Assembly: GCA_029100405.1 (NCBI GenBank)
Contig: JAQXPG010000078.1
Location: 1-64,000 of the forward strand
From: Lachnospiraceae bacterium
Lineage (GTDB): Bacteria; Bacillota; Clostridia; Lachnospirales; Lachnospiraceae
Direction of reading: 5' to 3'
Length of the DNA stretch: 64,000 bases
Below are positions 33,655 through 43,258 of this stretch, one piece after another. The notes under the pieces are model-generated. The model searched no databases and was not told where the DNA came from. It saw nothing but the letters and a program-made list of their open reading frames with translations. Both the position numbers and the translations under genes were made by a program. Within the stretch, counting starts at the first letter, position 1; every line of letters starts with the position of its first letter.

Positions 33655-34671
33655 TCAGTCTTCGTATCCGTTCGGATTCTTCTTCTGCCAGTTCCAGGAA
33701 TCTCTGCACATCTCAAGGATACCGTACTTTGCCTTCCAGCCAAGCTCACGTTCAGCCTTCTTCGCATTGGAATAGCACTGAGGAACATCTCCTTCTCTTC
33801 TGGGTGCAAACTCATAAGGGATCTTCAGATCGTTTGCCTTCTCAAAATTATTGACGATATCCAGAACACTGTAGCCGATACCGGTTCCCAGATTATAGAT
33901 GGAGACACCGCTGCCGGGCTCCAGTTTCTTCAAAGCTGCTACATGACCGCTGGCCAGATCCATGACGTGAATATAATCACGAACACAGGTTCCATCCGGT
34001 GTATCATAATCATTGCCAAAGATATTCAGATGATCCAGCTTTCCGATGGCAACCTGGGTAATATAAGGCATCAGATTGTTCGGGATGCCGGAAGGATTCT
34101 CTCCCATCAGTCCTGTCGGATGAGCTCCGATCGGATTGAAGTAACGAAGGAGAACGACATTCCATTCCTCATCTGCTGTATGAAGATCGGTCAGGATCTG
34201 CTCAATCATCCACTTCGTCCAGCCATAGGGATTGGTGCAGGTCCCCTTCGGGCACTCTTCTGTGATAGGGATCTGGGCAGGATTGCCATAAACCGTTGCA
34301 GAAGACGAGAAGATGATATTCTTGACACCGGCCTTTCTCATCTCATCTACCAGAGTCAGGGTACCGTTGATATTGTTATCATAATATTCTACAGGAAGAT
34401 GTACGGACTCGCCGACAGCCTTTAATCCGGCAAAATGGATAACGCTCTCAATGGAATTCTCATGGAAGATCTTCTTTAAGATCTCACGGTCTCTGATATC
34501 TCCCTGATAGAACTTCAGCTCCTTACCGGTGATCTCTCTGACACGCTCCAGGGATTTCCGGTTCGCATTACAGAGGTTGTCCAGGACAACGACTTCCTTA
34601 CCATTATTCAAGAGTTCCACACAGGTATGGCTGCCGATGAATCCGGCTCCTCCGGTTACTAAGATTGCCAT
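33655..34671 (-). CDS. galE: UDP-glucose 4-epimerase
   Basis: Interconverts UDP-glucose and UDP-galactose (Leloir pathway and cell-wall sugar supply). Short-chain dehydrogenase fold: NAD+ motif [14 protein letters not shown] at residues 7-20, the catalytic YxxxK in [12 protein letters not shown] (about residue 148), the Ser/Ser/Ala motif FSSSATVYG and the end region [18 protein letters not shown]. 338 residues, normal. It sits between the rplT terminator and tRNA-Glu. It could use galactose brought in by the mgl system 25 kb away, but the two are not adjacent. Confidence 0.96.
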   Translation of the reverse strand: MAILVTGGAGFIGSHTCVELLNNGKEVVVLDNLCNANRKSLERVREITGKELKFYQGDIRDREILKKIFHENSIESVIHFAGLKAVGESVHLPVEYYDNNINGTLTLVDEMRKAGVKNIIFSSSATVYGNPAQIPITEECPKGTCTNPYGWTKWMIEQILTDLHTADEEWNVVLLRYFNPIGAHPTGLMGENPSGIPNNLMPYITQVAIGKLDHLNIFGNDYDTPDGTCVRDYIHVMDLASGHVAALKKLEPGSGVSIYNLGTGIGYSVLDIVNNFEKANDLKIPYEFAPRREGDVPQCYSNAKKAERELGWKAKYGILEMCRDSWNWQKKNPNGYED

Positions 34672-34705
34672 AACACTTCCTCCTTTGCCTACGTCTTAAT
34701 ACAGT

Positions 34706-34736
34706 AAAAATGGTGGCTGCTTTCGCAGGCCACCAT
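34706..34736 (-). terminator. Terminator of infC-rpmI-rplT
   Basis: The minus strand reads ATGGTGG-C-CTGC, a GAAA tetraloop, GCAG-CCACCAT, then TTTTTACTG: an 11-bp stem with one bulged C, just past the rplT stop. Confidence 0.9.
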
Positions 34737-34744
34737 CCATTGTA

Positions 34745-35101
34745 TTATGCAATCTTTTCTTTTGCAACATCACAAAGCTTTGCAAATCCTGCAGAATCAC
34801 TTACTGCAAGGTCAGCCAGCATCTTACGGTTTACTTCAACACCGGCGAGTTTCAAGCCATGCATCAGCTTGCTGTAGGAAAGTCCATTGATTCTTGCTGC
34901 TGCATTGATACGAGCGATCCAGAGAGAACGGAACTGTCTCTTTCTTTCCTTACGTCCTGCATAGGAGGAGGTAAGAGCTCTCATTACAGACTGCTTGGCT
35001 ACACGGTACTGCTTGGATCTTGCTCCACGGTAACCCTTAGCCATTTTCAGTACACGATTATGTTTTTTCTTAGCGTTTAAACCGCCCTTAATTCTTGCCA
35101 T
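34745..35101 (-). CDS. rplT: 50S ribosomal protein L20
   Basis: 23S rRNA-binding assembly protein; in Firmicutes it also represses its own operon through the leader RNA. 118 residues with the basic N-terminal segment ([20 protein letters not shown]) and the globular core with [15 protein letters not shown] sequence ([20 protein letters not shown]). Third gene of infC-rpmI-rplT, followed by a strong terminator. Confidence 0.98.
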   Translation of the reverse strand: MARIKGGLNAKKKHNRVLKMAKGYRGARSKQYRVAKQSVMRALTSSYAGRKERKRQFRSLWIARINAAARINGLSYSKLMHGLKLAGVEVNRKMLADLAVSDSAGFAKLCDVAKEKIA

Positions 35102-35122
35102 TTATGTTTCCTCCTGTCCGAA

Positions 35123-35320
35123 TCAGAGATAAGGTAAAATCTTCTTCATATTCTTAACATTGGTTTCATCTGCATATCCGGCCTTGCGAAGATTTCTCTT
35201 ACGCTTGGTGGTCTTCTTTGTCAGAATATGGCTCTTAAAAGCCTTACTTCTCTTCAGATTACCATTTGCTGTGAGTTTGAACCGCTTTGCAGCTGCTCTC
35301 TTGGTTTTGGTCTTAGGCAT
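35123..35320 (-). CDS. rpmI: 50S ribosomal protein L35
   Basis: 65-residue, strongly basic protein: [20 protein letters not shown] at the start and [20 protein letters not shown] towards the end are the family signature. Located between infC (13 bases away) and rplT (21 bases). Confidence 0.98.
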   Translation of the reverse strand: MPKTKTKRAAAKRFKLTANGNLKRSKAFKSHILTKKTTKRKRNLRKAGYADETNVKNMKKILPYL

Positions 35321-35333
35321 AACCTATTCCTCC

Positions 35334-35843
35334 TTAGTTCTTTTTCTGTGACAAAACAATGCTGATACTTCTGCCTTCCATCTTCGGTCTCTTCTCAACG
35401 ACGGCCACGTCCGAAAGGGCGTTGGCGAAGTCATCCAGAATATGCTGAGAGGTCGAGACATGAGCCATCTCTCTTCCACGGAAGCGAAGCGTAACCTTGA
35501 CCTTATTTCCCTTCTCTAAGAACTTGCGCGCTGCATTGGTCTTAGTCGAAAGGTCATTGGAATCGATATTGGGAGACATACGGATCTCCTTCACTTCGAT
35601 GGTCTTCTGCTTTTTCTTAGCTTCCTTCTCCTTACGGGCCATCTCATAACGATACTTACCGTAATCAATGATCTTACATACAGGCGGCTTTGCTTTCGGT
35701 GCTACTTTGACAAGGTCAAGATTCTCATCCTGAGCCATCTTATAGGCATCTCTTGCAGACATGATTCCAAGCTGTTCTCCATGAGAACCGATCAGACGAA
35801 CTTCCTTATCTCTGATCTGTTCATTAATCATTAAATCGCTAAT
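35334..35843 (-). CDS. infC: Translation initiation factor IF-3, apparent AUU start
   Basis: Prevents subunit association and proofreads start codons. N-terminal domain MINEQIRDKEVRLIGSHGEQ and RDAYKMAQDENLDLVKVAPK, linker, C-terminal domain ending at RPKMEGRSISIVLSQKKN. An ATG at 35831 is 19 bases from the only good Shine-Dalgarno (GGAGGT, 35851-35856), far too distant. An in-frame ATT at 35841-35843 lies 7 bases from it and would give ISDLMINEQ, an N-terminal extension seen in related IF-3 proteins. An AUU start is the known hallmark of infC autoregulation, so I take it as the start (169 residues). Downstream of an attenuator leader and a strong promoter. Confidence 0.95.
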   Translation of the reverse strand: MSDLMINEQIRDKEVRLIGSHGEQLGIMSARDAYKMAQDENLDLVKVAPKAKPPVCKIIDYGKYRYEMARKEKEAKKKQKTIEVKEIRMSPNIDSNDLSTKTNAARKFLEKGNKVKVTLRFRGREMAHVSTSQHILDDFANALSDVAVVEKRPKMEGRSISIVLSQKKN

Positions 35844-35856
35844 TGGTGTTACCTCC
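35841..35856 (-). promoter_or_regulatory. infC ribosome-binding site deciding an AUU start
   Basis: GGAGGT at 35851-35856 is a near-perfect Shine-Dalgarno. The codon at ideal 7-base spacing is ATT (35841-35843), not ATG. IF-3 discriminates against non-canonical starts, which makes this a feedback switch in E. coli. Confidence 0.75.
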
Positions 35857-35921
35857 GTAAGTCTTCTCTCCGCATTCCGCTTTCACCGCCCGAGGTCTAT
35901 GTAAATATAGACCGGAGCAAT

Positions 35922-35948
35922 AAAAAAGTGGATAGGCAGGCTATCCAC
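35922..35948 (-). terminator. Attenuator terminator in the infC-rpmI-rplT leader
   Basis: The minus strand reads GTGGATAG, loop CCTGC, CTATCCAC, then TTTTTTATTG: an 8-bp stem and U run inside the leader, about 80 bases before infC. The 5' arm can pair instead with TATCCAC from 36026-36032, so terminator and antiterminator are mutually exclusive. A further hairpin (GGTCTAT/ATAGACC, 35894-35913) follows. Confidence 0.8.
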
Positions 35949-36022
35949 AATCATACATATCTCTTCGAAACAGATCAAAGAAAACATCATGAACACTAAG
36001 TCACATTCCCAGTGCTTAGGTG

Positions 36023-36036
36023 AGAGTGGATACTCT
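36023..36036 (-). promoter_or_regulatory. Antiterminator/anti-antiterminator element of the infC leader
   Basis: AGAGT-GGAT-ACTCT makes a small local hairpin. The same bases contain the complement (36026-36032) of the 5' arm of the downstream terminator. This gives a two-state switch of the type known for Firmicutes L20 leaders. The match to the L20 leader family is inferred from gene context. Confidence 0.6.
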
Positions 36037-36058
36037 GCTTTCTTGTTACAACATTGAT

Positions 36059-36087
36059 ATCCTACCACGCCCCTGCCAGCGTGTCAA
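36059..36087 (-). promoter_or_regulatory. Promoter of infC-rpmI-rplT
   Basis: Minus strand: perfect TTGACA (36082-36087), 17-base spacer, TAGGAT (36059-36064). Predicted start near 36052 gives a leader of about 209 bases. A purine-rich repeat lies directly upstream of the -35 box. Confidence 0.85.
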
Positions 36088-36090
36088 CTG

Positions 36091-36130
36091 CTTTCTTTCG
36101 CTTTCTTTCGCTTTCTTTCCTTTCTTTCCT
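36091..36130. repeat. 10-bp tandem repeat CTTTCTTTCG upstream of the infC promoter
   Basis: Three consecutive copies (third with a final C) followed by TTTCTTTCCT. On the transcribed strand it is an A/G tract immediately upstream of the -35 box, where UP-element or bend effects occur. The remaining sequence to 36199 holds nothing I can support. Confidence 0.7.
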
Positions 36131-36199
36131 AGAAGCTTTCGGATTTTTTGAAAAAGGCCCTTAACCATCATCTGTCAGCATCTTTCCATACAGACCACT

Positions 36200-37483
36200 T
36201 CAGCGTTTTTCCTCTTCCATTTGAATTTTTCCGCTCAGATCATCGATAAACTGCTGAGCCGTCCGGCCGGAAAGTCCGCCATGAGACAGTTCCCACTGGT
36301 TCGCTTCCAAAAGGACTTCTTCATCACTGATGTTCAGTCCAGCCCGGTCTCTCAGTCTGAGAACAATCTCCTGAAAGCCCTTGGGGGACGGAGAGTCATA
36401 ATAAATCTTGCAGCCGAAACGATAAGACAGAGACAGCTTCTCCTGAACGGTATCATTCTTATGAAGATCGTCATATTCTTTCTTGTCACCGGCACTCTCC
36501 CGCACCAGATGTCTTCTGTTACTGGTCGCATAGATCAGAACATTATCGGGTTTCTTTTCCAGACCACCCTCGATCACTGCCTTCAGATACTTATAATCCG
36601 TTTCAAATTCTTCAAAAGAGAGGTCATCCATATAAATGATAAAGCGGTAGTTTCGATTCTTGATCTGGCCAATCACTTTGTTCAGATCCCGGAACTGATG
36701 CTTGAAAATCTCGATCATACGGAGTCCCTGGCCGTAATACTGATTGATGATGGCCTTGATCGATGTAGACTTTCCGGTCCCGGCATCACCGAAAAGAAGC
36801 GCATTGTTGGCCGGAAGTTTCTTCAAAAAGGCTTCCGTATTATCCACCAGCTGCTTCTTTTGATATTCATAGCCCACCAGATCGGACAGACTGACATGAG
36901 CGATTCTGGTGATCGGAACCACATTGCCCTGTTCATCCACACGGAAGGCCTTATGAAGGCCGAATGTACCGATCCCGTAGGACTGATAGAAATCCAGAAC
37001 CGAAGCAGCAAATGTATCCAGATCCATTGCCTCTTCCAGCTTATGACAGAGATCCATGATACAATCCCGGATCCTCTTATTGAAGAGATAGCCCGACTCC
37101 GGATTATCCCGATAATCCGTCAGAAGAGCGATTTCAGAGAAGTCCAGGAAATCTGAATACTCATGCTCCAGATGGAAAAGCTTCATGAAAAGTTCCAGAT
37201 CGTGACGACCTGCGCGGGAAAGGGAGCCTCCACAGTCGCCCCGCATTTCACAGGCTCTGGTAAAGGCATTTTCATGGTTCACAATGAAATTCGTAAGAAG
37301 AGCATGATAGAGATTTCCATAGAAACCATGAGAGGCAGCCATCTCGATCAATTCATGGATCCTCTGATAGACTTCTTCCTCCGGATAAGCGCCCTGGGGT
37401 TTGCAGAGGATCTCACTGTAGCGGTAGATCACGTCCGACGGATCCGCCCGATAAAGAAACATATGATTCATCAAGTTTTCCAT
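36200..37483 (-). CDS. DUF815-family AAA ATPase
   Basis: 427-residue P-loop ATPase of the DUF815/COG2607 family. The central AAA domain begins near residue 185 (DLVGYEYQKKQLVDNTEAFL), with Walker A LLFGDAGTGKSTSIKAI, Walker B FIIYMDDLSFEE and sensor-1 like LIYATSNRRHLV. The N-terminal 180 residues are helical and poorly conserved. The biochemical role of the family is unknown. Good ribosome site (GGAGGTATGTT). Last gene of the long pyrH-to-DUF815 direction run, 14 bases after pheA; no convincing terminator follows. Confidence 0.9.
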   Translation of the reverse strand: MENLMNHMFLYRADPSDVIYRYSEILCKPQGAYPEEEVYQRIHELIEMAASHGFYGNLYHALLTNFIVNHENAFTRACEMRGDCGGSLSRAGRHDLELFMKLFHLEHEYSDFLDFSEIALLTDYRDNPESGYLFNKRIRDCIMDLCHKLEEAMDLDTFAASVLDFYQSYGIGTFGLHKAFRVDEQGNVVPITRIAHVSLSDLVGYEYQKKQLVDNTEAFLKKLPANNALLFGDAGTGKSTSIKAIINQYYGQGLRMIEIFKHQFRDLNKVIGQIKNRNYRFIIYMDDLSFEEFETDYKYLKAVIEGGLEKKPDNVLIYATSNRRHLVRESAGDKKEYDDLHKNDTVQEKLSLSYRFGCKIYYDSPSPKGFQEIVLRLRDRAGLNISDEEVLLEANQWELSHGGLSGRTAQQFIDDLSGKIQMEEEKR

Positions 37484-37497
37484 AACATACCTCCTTC

Positions 37498-38628
37498 TTA
37501 ATAATTGCCGAGGATCTGGATGGAGTTTGCCTCCTCCGACAGTCCTGTCAGTGCATTCTGAACTGCTTCATCATTTAAGTTGCCTTCCAGATCTACGAAG
37601 AAACGATAAGCCCAGGGACGATCCTTAATGGGCCGGGATTCAATCCGTGACATGCTGAGTCCGTTATAGGTGAAATTGGACAGAACATGATAGAGAGATC
37701 CGGAATTGTCATTCAGTTCAAAAGATAAGGTCAAAGTCTTTGCATTAATAAAAAACTTCTTTTCTGAGGAAACAATAATAAACCGCGTTGCATTGGTCTT
37801 ATCATCCTGAATTTTCTCATCCAGGACCTGCAGGCCATAGAGATCGGCGTTGATCTTCCCGGCAATGGCAGCCTGATCCAATCGCTTATCATCATGAACT
37901 TTTTTGGCTGACATGGCTGTATTGAGAAGGGATCTGGCCTCAAACGAAGGATGCTGATCCAGATAATCACTGCATTGAAGCAGAGCCTGAGGATGGGAGT
38001 AAACCACCCTGATATCCGACAATTTAGCGCCCGGGAGGGCAAGTAAGGCATGGTCTATCTTTATCACCTGCTCACCGATAATGGCGAAATCATACTCCGT
38101 CATGAGGTCGAAGTTCTCACTGATCATGCCGGCGGTAGAATTTTCAATGGGAAGGACAGCGTAATCGGCCCGATGATCTTTCAGATCCTCAAAGGCTTCC
38201 CGCCAGGTTTTGACCGGATGGGTCTTATTATGCTCTCCGAAGAATTTGACCAGAGCAGCCTGGCTGTAAGCACCCTCGACGCCCTGGTAAGCAATTTCAC
38301 AGCCATGGAAATCAAAACCGGATTTGCACTGAAAACCGAAATCCTTGCGAAGGCCATTCCTGGAAAGGATCCCATACTGTTTCTTCCGGCTGCCGGACAT
38401 GATCGAAGAAAAAAGTTCCCTGATGCCCTGACGAGTCAGGGGGTCCGCCGAGAGATTGGAAAGGCCGGTCAGCTTTTCCTCTTCCCTCTGCCGGTCATAG
38501 ATCGGCCGCCTTTTTTCCATCTTGAAGGCGGCCACTTCGTCCGCCAGATCCATCCGTCTCTCGTAGAGATCTACGATCTTTTGATCGATCGAATCGATGT
38601 CTTTTCTGATTTCTGTAATATCTCTCAT
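37498..38628 (-). CDS. pheA: Bifunctional chorismate mutase / prephenate dehydratase
   Basis: Phenylalanine synthesis, two consecutive reactions. Residues 1-85 are a chorismate mutase (AroQ) domain (IRKDIDSIDQKIVDLYERRM). About 110-285 are the prephenate dehydratase, with YQGVEGAYSQAALVKFF, VLPIENSTAGMI and the catalytic threonine in KTNATRFIIVSS. About 295-376 form the ACT domain with SMSRIESRP, the phenylalanine-binding ESRP motif, so feedback inhibition is expected. 376 residues, normal. It follows polC by 17 bases, an unrelated partner. Confidence 0.95.
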   Translation of the reverse strand: MRDITEIRKDIDSIDQKIVDLYERRMDLADEVAAFKMEKRRPIYDRQREEEKLTGLSNLSADPLTRQGIRELFSSIMSGSRKKQYGILSRNGLRKDFGFQCKSGFDFHGCEIAYQGVEGAYSQAALVKFFGEHNKTHPVKTWREAFEDLKDHRADYAVLPIENSTAGMISENFDLMTEYDFAIIGEQVIKIDHALLALPGAKLSDIRVVYSHPQALLQCSDYLDQHPSFEARSLLNTAMSAKKVHDDKRLDQAAIAGKINADLYGLQVLDEKIQDDKTNATRFIIVSSEKKFFINAKTLTLSFELNDNSGSLYHVLSNFTYNGLSMSRIESRPIKDRPWAYRFFVDLEGNLNDEAVQNALTGLSEEANSIQILGNY

Positions 38629-38645
38629 TTTCTTTTTCCTTTTTC

Positions 38646-41600
38646 TCAGACATTCCCGGAAGCATCCAGAAGATCGAAAATCGACAGCTGATCATCTTCG
38701 GGAAGGTTTTGAATAATTCCAAGCCGCTCCATGGTATCAATGATCGTGGAAGAGACCTTGCCTCGGTTCTTCAAATCATTCTTCGATGTAAAGGGCCGGC
38801 TGTTCGCTGCAATCTGCAGAGACTCTGCCGCTGAATCGCCCATGCCTTCCAGAGAATTAAAGGGAGGCAGGAGTTTTCCGTCGATGATCTGGAAATAACG
38901 GGCATCCGACCGGTAGAGGTCCATCGGTAAAAATTCAAAACCTCTGGCATACATTTCCTGAACCAGCCTCATATCGCCGTAAGTTCCCTTTTCCTTCGCT
39001 GTCAGTCTGTCTCCCTTGGCATCGTAGGCTCTTAAGGTATCTTCCAGATGCTGTTTCCCAAGACACATGATCTCATAGCTGAAATCCGTGGCACGGATGG
39101 AAAAATAGGCAGCATAATAAGCCAGGGGATAATAGACCTTACAATAAGCTACCCGCCAGCCCATCATAACATAAGCTGCTGCATGTGCCTTGGGGAACAT
39201 ATACTTGATCTTCTCACAGGACTTGATATACCAGTCCGGAACACCATGTGCCTTCATATCTTCGACATATTGCGGCCATTCATTGCACTTTCCCTTGGCA
39301 ACAACGCCTTTCCGGACCCGCTCCATAATGGTAAAGCTCTCCTCGGATTCCAGCCCCTGATGGATGAGATAAACCATGATGTCATCCCGGCAGGCGATAC
39401 AGGTGGAAATGGTTGCTGTCCCCTCCTGGATCAGGGTCTCGGCATTGCCCTGCCATACATCGGTTCCATGAGAAAGGCCGGAGATTCGGATCAGGTCCGT
39501 AAACTCCTTTGGTTTGGCTTCCATCAGAAGTCCCATGGCAAAGTCGGTGCCAAACTCCGGAATACCAAGAGTTCCCAGAGGACAATTCTTCCAGAGATCC
39601 TCCGGCTTTACTCCCAAAGCATCCGTATTTTCAAACAGGGACATGACTGTCCGATCATCCAGGGGAATATCTGTCGGATGGAGACCGGTCAGATCCTCCA
39701 GCATCCGGATCATGGTCGGATCCTGATGACCCAGGATATCCAGTTTCAGAAGATTTGAGTCAATCGAATGATAATCGAAATGCGTTGTGATCACATCACT
39801 TGTCATATCATTGGCCGGATGCTGAACCGGCGTAAAAGTATTGATCTCCTCTCCCATGGGCAGAACGATGATTCCGCCCGGATGCTGGCCGGTCGTCCTG
39901 TGGATCCCGACACAGCCCTTGACAATCCGGTTGATCTCACACATCCTCTTATGGATGCCACGCTCCTCAAAATAATTCTTGACATAACCGAAAGCCGTCT
40001 TATCCGCCAGGGTGCCGATGGTTCCTGCCTTGAAGGTCTGGCCTTCGCCGAAAATAACCTCTGTATAACGGTGGGCCTTGGCTTGATAGTCCCCGGAAAA
40101 GTTCAGATCGATATCCGGCTCTTTATTTCCTTTGAAACCGAGGAATGTCTCGAAGGGGATATCGAATCCCTGTTTGGTCAGATAATGACCGCAGCGGGGG
40201 CATTTCTTATCCGGCATATCACATCCTGCCCGGCCCGAAAAAGCCTTGACCTCCTCAGAATCGAAATCGACATAATGGCAGTGCGGGCAGAGATAATGAG
40301 CCGGCAGAGGATTGACCTCCGTGATGCCGGCCATAGTCGCGACAAAGGACGACCCGACCGAGCCTCTGGATCCGACCAGATAACCATCTTCATTCGACTT
40401 CCAGACCAGTTTCTGGGCAATGATGTACATGACGGCATAGCCGTTTCCGATAATGGAATTTAACTCTCTTTCCAGACGGGCAGATACGATCTTCGGAAGA
40501 TCCTCGCCATACATCTCATGGGCCCTATCGTAGCAGATCTTTCTAAGCATTCCATCGGAATTTTCAATGACCGGCGGGCACTTGTCCGGTCGAACCGGTG
40601 CGATGGGTTCACACATATCCGCAATCCGATTGGGATTCTTTATGACCACTTCCTCTGCCGCTTCCGCGCCAAGATAGGAAAACTCATCCAGCATCTCCTG
40701 AGTCGTATGCAGATACAAGGGAGGCTGAGGATCCGCATCGTCGAAATGCTGACCGGCCATCAGAATTCTCCGATAGATCTCATCTTCCGGATTCAGAAAG
40801 TGGACATCACAAGTCGCACAGACCGGCTTATCCATAGCTTTCCCAAGTTCATAGATCTTACGGTTCAAGTCCTGGAGATCTTCCACGGAATTGACCACAG
40901 AATCTCTCGGACTGTCAATCATATATTGATTATTCCCGACCGGCTGGATCTCCAGATAATCATAGAAGGAAGCGATCCTTTCAATTTCCTGTTCCGGGCG
41001 ACCGTCATGAATCGCTGAATAGAGTTCTCCGGCGGAACAAGCCGAACCCAGGATCAGGCCTTCCCGATATTTATTAATCAGAGATCTCGGCATCAGAGGA
41101 CGTTTCCGGAAATACTTTAAATGGGAAAGAGAAATCAGGCGATAGAGATTGATCCGTCCCAGATCATTCTTTGCAAGAACAATACAGTGATTGCTATGAA
41201 GCTTTCGAATGGATTCCTCTTCGAGTTTCATGGACTTCTGGATCTCTGTCAATTTCGTCAGGCCGCGGTTTCTAAGCCTGGTCGACAGAGCATCGAAAAT
41301 CCAAGCCGTACATTCCGCATCATCGACCGCCCTGTGATGATGTTCCAGAGAAACCTTCAAGGCCTTGGCCACGGTATCCAGCTTATAATTCGACAGGTTG
41401 GGAAGAAGGACCCGGGCCATTTCCACCGTGTCCATATAGGTCACAGGAGCCTCTAAGCCCAGCCTCTTGCAGTTGGCCTTAATAAAGCCCATATCGAAAT
41501 CCGCATTGTGGCCGACCATAATGGCCCCTTTGCTGAATTCCAGGAATTTCGGAAGCAAGGTCTCTATGGATTCCGCATCCTTTACCATATCATCCCGGAT

Positions 41601-43235
41601 ACTGGTTAATTCCGTGATCCGGTAGGGAATGGGGATCTTGGGGTTTACAAATTCCGAAAATCGATCCTTTACTTTCCCTCCGGAAAAACGCACGGCACCA
41701 ATCTCAATGATCCGGTTTTTTTCTGCAGAGAATCCTGTTGTCTCCAGGTCGAAGACAACAAAATCATCATCCAGGCTCTGATCTTCTCCGATTGGATCGG
41801 TCACAAGACGGCGGATGTCATCCACCAGATAGGCTTCCACTCCATAAATGATCTGCGGCGCATCCGGATCCTTCTGTACGGCATGATAGGCTTCGGTGAA
41901 GCCCTGTACATCGCCGTGGTCCGTAATAGCGATAGCCCTGTGTCCCCAGCGTTTGGCCTGGGCAATAATATCCCCTGCCGTGCTGACGCCGTCCATATCA
42001 CTCATCTTGGTATGACAATGGAGTTCCACTCTCTTGACCGGAGCATGATCCATCCTTTTTTCCTGGAAGTCCGGGATCTCCATCATGCCGGAGATCTTCT
42101 GAAGCACCAGATCATGGTCGAACGTATCAATGGACGGAACTCCCCTGACTTTGATAAAAGCACCATTATGCAGTTTTCCATTGGTCAGGGCCTTGGCCTG
42201 ATCATTGCTTACAAAGATCTTACAGGTAATGGAATCCGTAAAATCCGTAAGAGAGAAGATCAGGATCGTTCTCTCGTTTCTGATCTCCTTGGCATCCAGA
42301 TCGAAGACCTGCCCCCGGACGGCAATGGTTCCAATTTCACCCTGGACATCCTTTAAGGCAGTGACTTCCTCCTCGATATCCCTGCCATAGAAAACTGCCG
42401 GATTGTTCGAACGTACCAGAGGGCGTTCCCTGTTCTGATAAGTTCTGGACTCTCTGCCCTGCTCGAAGGACCCGGATCGGCCTTTCCTGTTCTGATCCGG
42501 CTCTTTTTCTTTCTGATCCTTCTTCTGATAGAAATCCGAAGAGGCTGCTTTCCCGGAAACAGTTCCGGATCCTTTTTTTAAAGTTTTCTTTTCGCCGGTC
42601 TTCTCCCCTTCTCCGATAATATCCTGATCGGAATTCTTCTCCTCCTTGACTTCCTCATAACGGCGGCTGATGCTTTCGATCTCCTGCTCAATCAATTCTT
42701 CGCCCCGGTCTTGCCTTTCCTCCTCATCCGCTTCCCTGTAGGACACATCGCAGATGACATCCAGGCCACAGCGCTGGCAGAGAATCTTCGTCAGAATGTC
42801 TAGAATGGTCTCCTCAAACATATGAGAGGCCGCATCATCCGGAAGGGTGATCAGAAGATGACGGTCATCCGTAAACTCCATCTGACCCCTGGAGAGGACT
42901 TTATAAAGGATAATATTGTTTTTATAGATCTCTGATCGTATGGAGTCTTGATAGAGGTCAAAAAGAGCCTTGGGCGAATATCGACCAGACAGTTGAAACT
43001 TCTCAATGATATGAACCTTCACCTTGTCCTGAAAATAGGTCTCTTCAATATTCTTCTCCAATTTCCAGATCCGGTTCTTGGGGACAAGGGCATAGGCCCG
43101 AAGATAGATCCGCATGAGATCGCGGGCCGGATTGGTCGTAACCCGGCTTACTCTTGCATCCTGAAGCTGCTTGTCCAATTTCCCATTGCGGGAAAGCTCA
43201 GGAAAAAGTTCTGATAATAAGCGATCTTCTGCCAA
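38646..43235 (-). CDS. polC: DNA polymerase III, PolC-type alpha subunit
   Basis: Replicative polymerase of low-GC Gram-positives. Order: N-terminal region with a Glu/Lys/Arg-rich insert (about 180-300), OB domain (about 310-395), PHP part 1 (VELHCHTKMSDMDGVSTAGD, AITDHGDVQGF), DEDDh 3'-5' exonuclease (DDFVVFDLETTGFSAEKNRI, AVDDAECTAWIFD), PHP part 2, zinc-binding CPHCHYVDF...CDMPDKKCPRCGHYL, and palm with KEPDIDLNFSGDYQ (catalytic aspartates) and GSRGSVGSSFVATMAG. 1529 residues against 1437 in B. subtilis; the extra length is mostly the N-terminal insert. The start codon is TTG at 43235 with AAGGAG nine bases upstream. Confidence 0.98.
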   Translation of the reverse strand: MAEDRLLSELFPELSRNGKLDKQLQDARVSRVTTNPARDLMRIYLRAYALVPKNRIWKLEKNIEETYFQDKVKVHIIEKFQLSGRYSPKALFDLYQDSIRSEIYKNNIILYKVLSRGQMEFTDDRHLLITLPDDAASHMFEETILDILTKILCQRCGLDVICDVSYREADEEERQDRGEELIEQEIESISRRYEEVKEEKNSDQDIIGEGEKTGEKKTLKKGSGTVSGKAASSDFYQKKDQKEKEPDQNRKGRSGSFEQGRESRTYQNRERPLVRSNNPAVFYGRDIEEEVTALKDVQGEIGTIAVRGQVFDLDAKEIRNERTILIFSLTDFTDSITCKIFVSNDQAKALTNGKLHNGAFIKVRGVPSIDTFDHDLVLQKISGMMEIPDFQEKRMDHAPVKRVELHCHTKMSDMDGVSTAGDIIAQAKRWGHRAIAITDHGDVQGFTEAYHAVQKDPDAPQIIYGVEAYLVDDIRRLVTDPIGEDQSLDDDFVVFDLETTGFSAEKNRIIEIGAVRFSGGKVKDRFSEFVNPKIPIPYRITELTSIRDDMVKDAESIETLLPKFLEFSKGAIMVGHNADFDMGFIKANCKRLGLEAPVTYMDTVEMARVLLPNLSNYKLDTVAKALKVSLEHHHRAVDDAECTAWIFDALSTRLRNRGLTKLTEIQKSMKLEEESIRKLHSNHCIVLAKNDLGRINLYRLISLSHLKYFRKRPLMPRSLINKYREGLILGSACSAGELYSAIHDGRPEQEIERIASFYDYLEIQPVGNNQYMIDSPRDSVVNSVEDLQDLNRKIYELGKAMDKPVCATCDVHFLNPEDEIYRRILMAGQHFDDADPQPPLYLHTTQEMLDEFSYLGAEAAEEVVIKNPNRIADMCEPIAPVRPDKCPPVIENSDGMLRKICYDRAHEMYGEDLPKIVSARLERELNSIIGNGYAVMYIIAQKLVWKSNEDGYLVGSRGSVGSSFVATMAGITEVNPLPAHYLCPHCHYVDFDSEEVKAFSGRAGCDMPDKKCPRCGHYLTKQGFDIPFETFLGFKGNKEPDIDLNFSGDYQAKAHRYTEVIFGEGQTFKAGTIGTLADKTAFGYVKNYFEERGIHKRMCEINRIVKGCVGIHRTTGQHPGGIIVLPMGEEINTFTPVQHPANDMTSDVITTHFDYHSIDSNLLKLDILGHQDPTMIRMLEDLTGLHPTDIPLDDRTVMSLFENTDALGVKPEDLWKNCPLGTLGIPEFGTDFAMGLLMEAKPKEFTDLIRISGLSHGTDVWQGNAETLIQEGTATISTCIACRDDIMVYLIHQGLESEESFTIMERVRKGVVAKGKCNEWPQYVEDMKAHGVPDWYIKSCEKIKYMFPKAHAAAYVMMGWRVAYCKVYYPLAYYAAYFSIRATDFSYEIMCLGKQHLEDTLRAYDAKGDRLTAKEKGTYGDMRLVQEMYARGFEFLPMDLYRSDARYFQIIDGKLLPPFNSLEGMGDSAAESLQIAANSRPFTSKNDLKNRGKVSSTIIDTMERLGIIQNLPEDDQLSIFDLLDASGNV

Positions 43236-43258
43236 CTCTTCTTACTCCTTCCAGGTTT

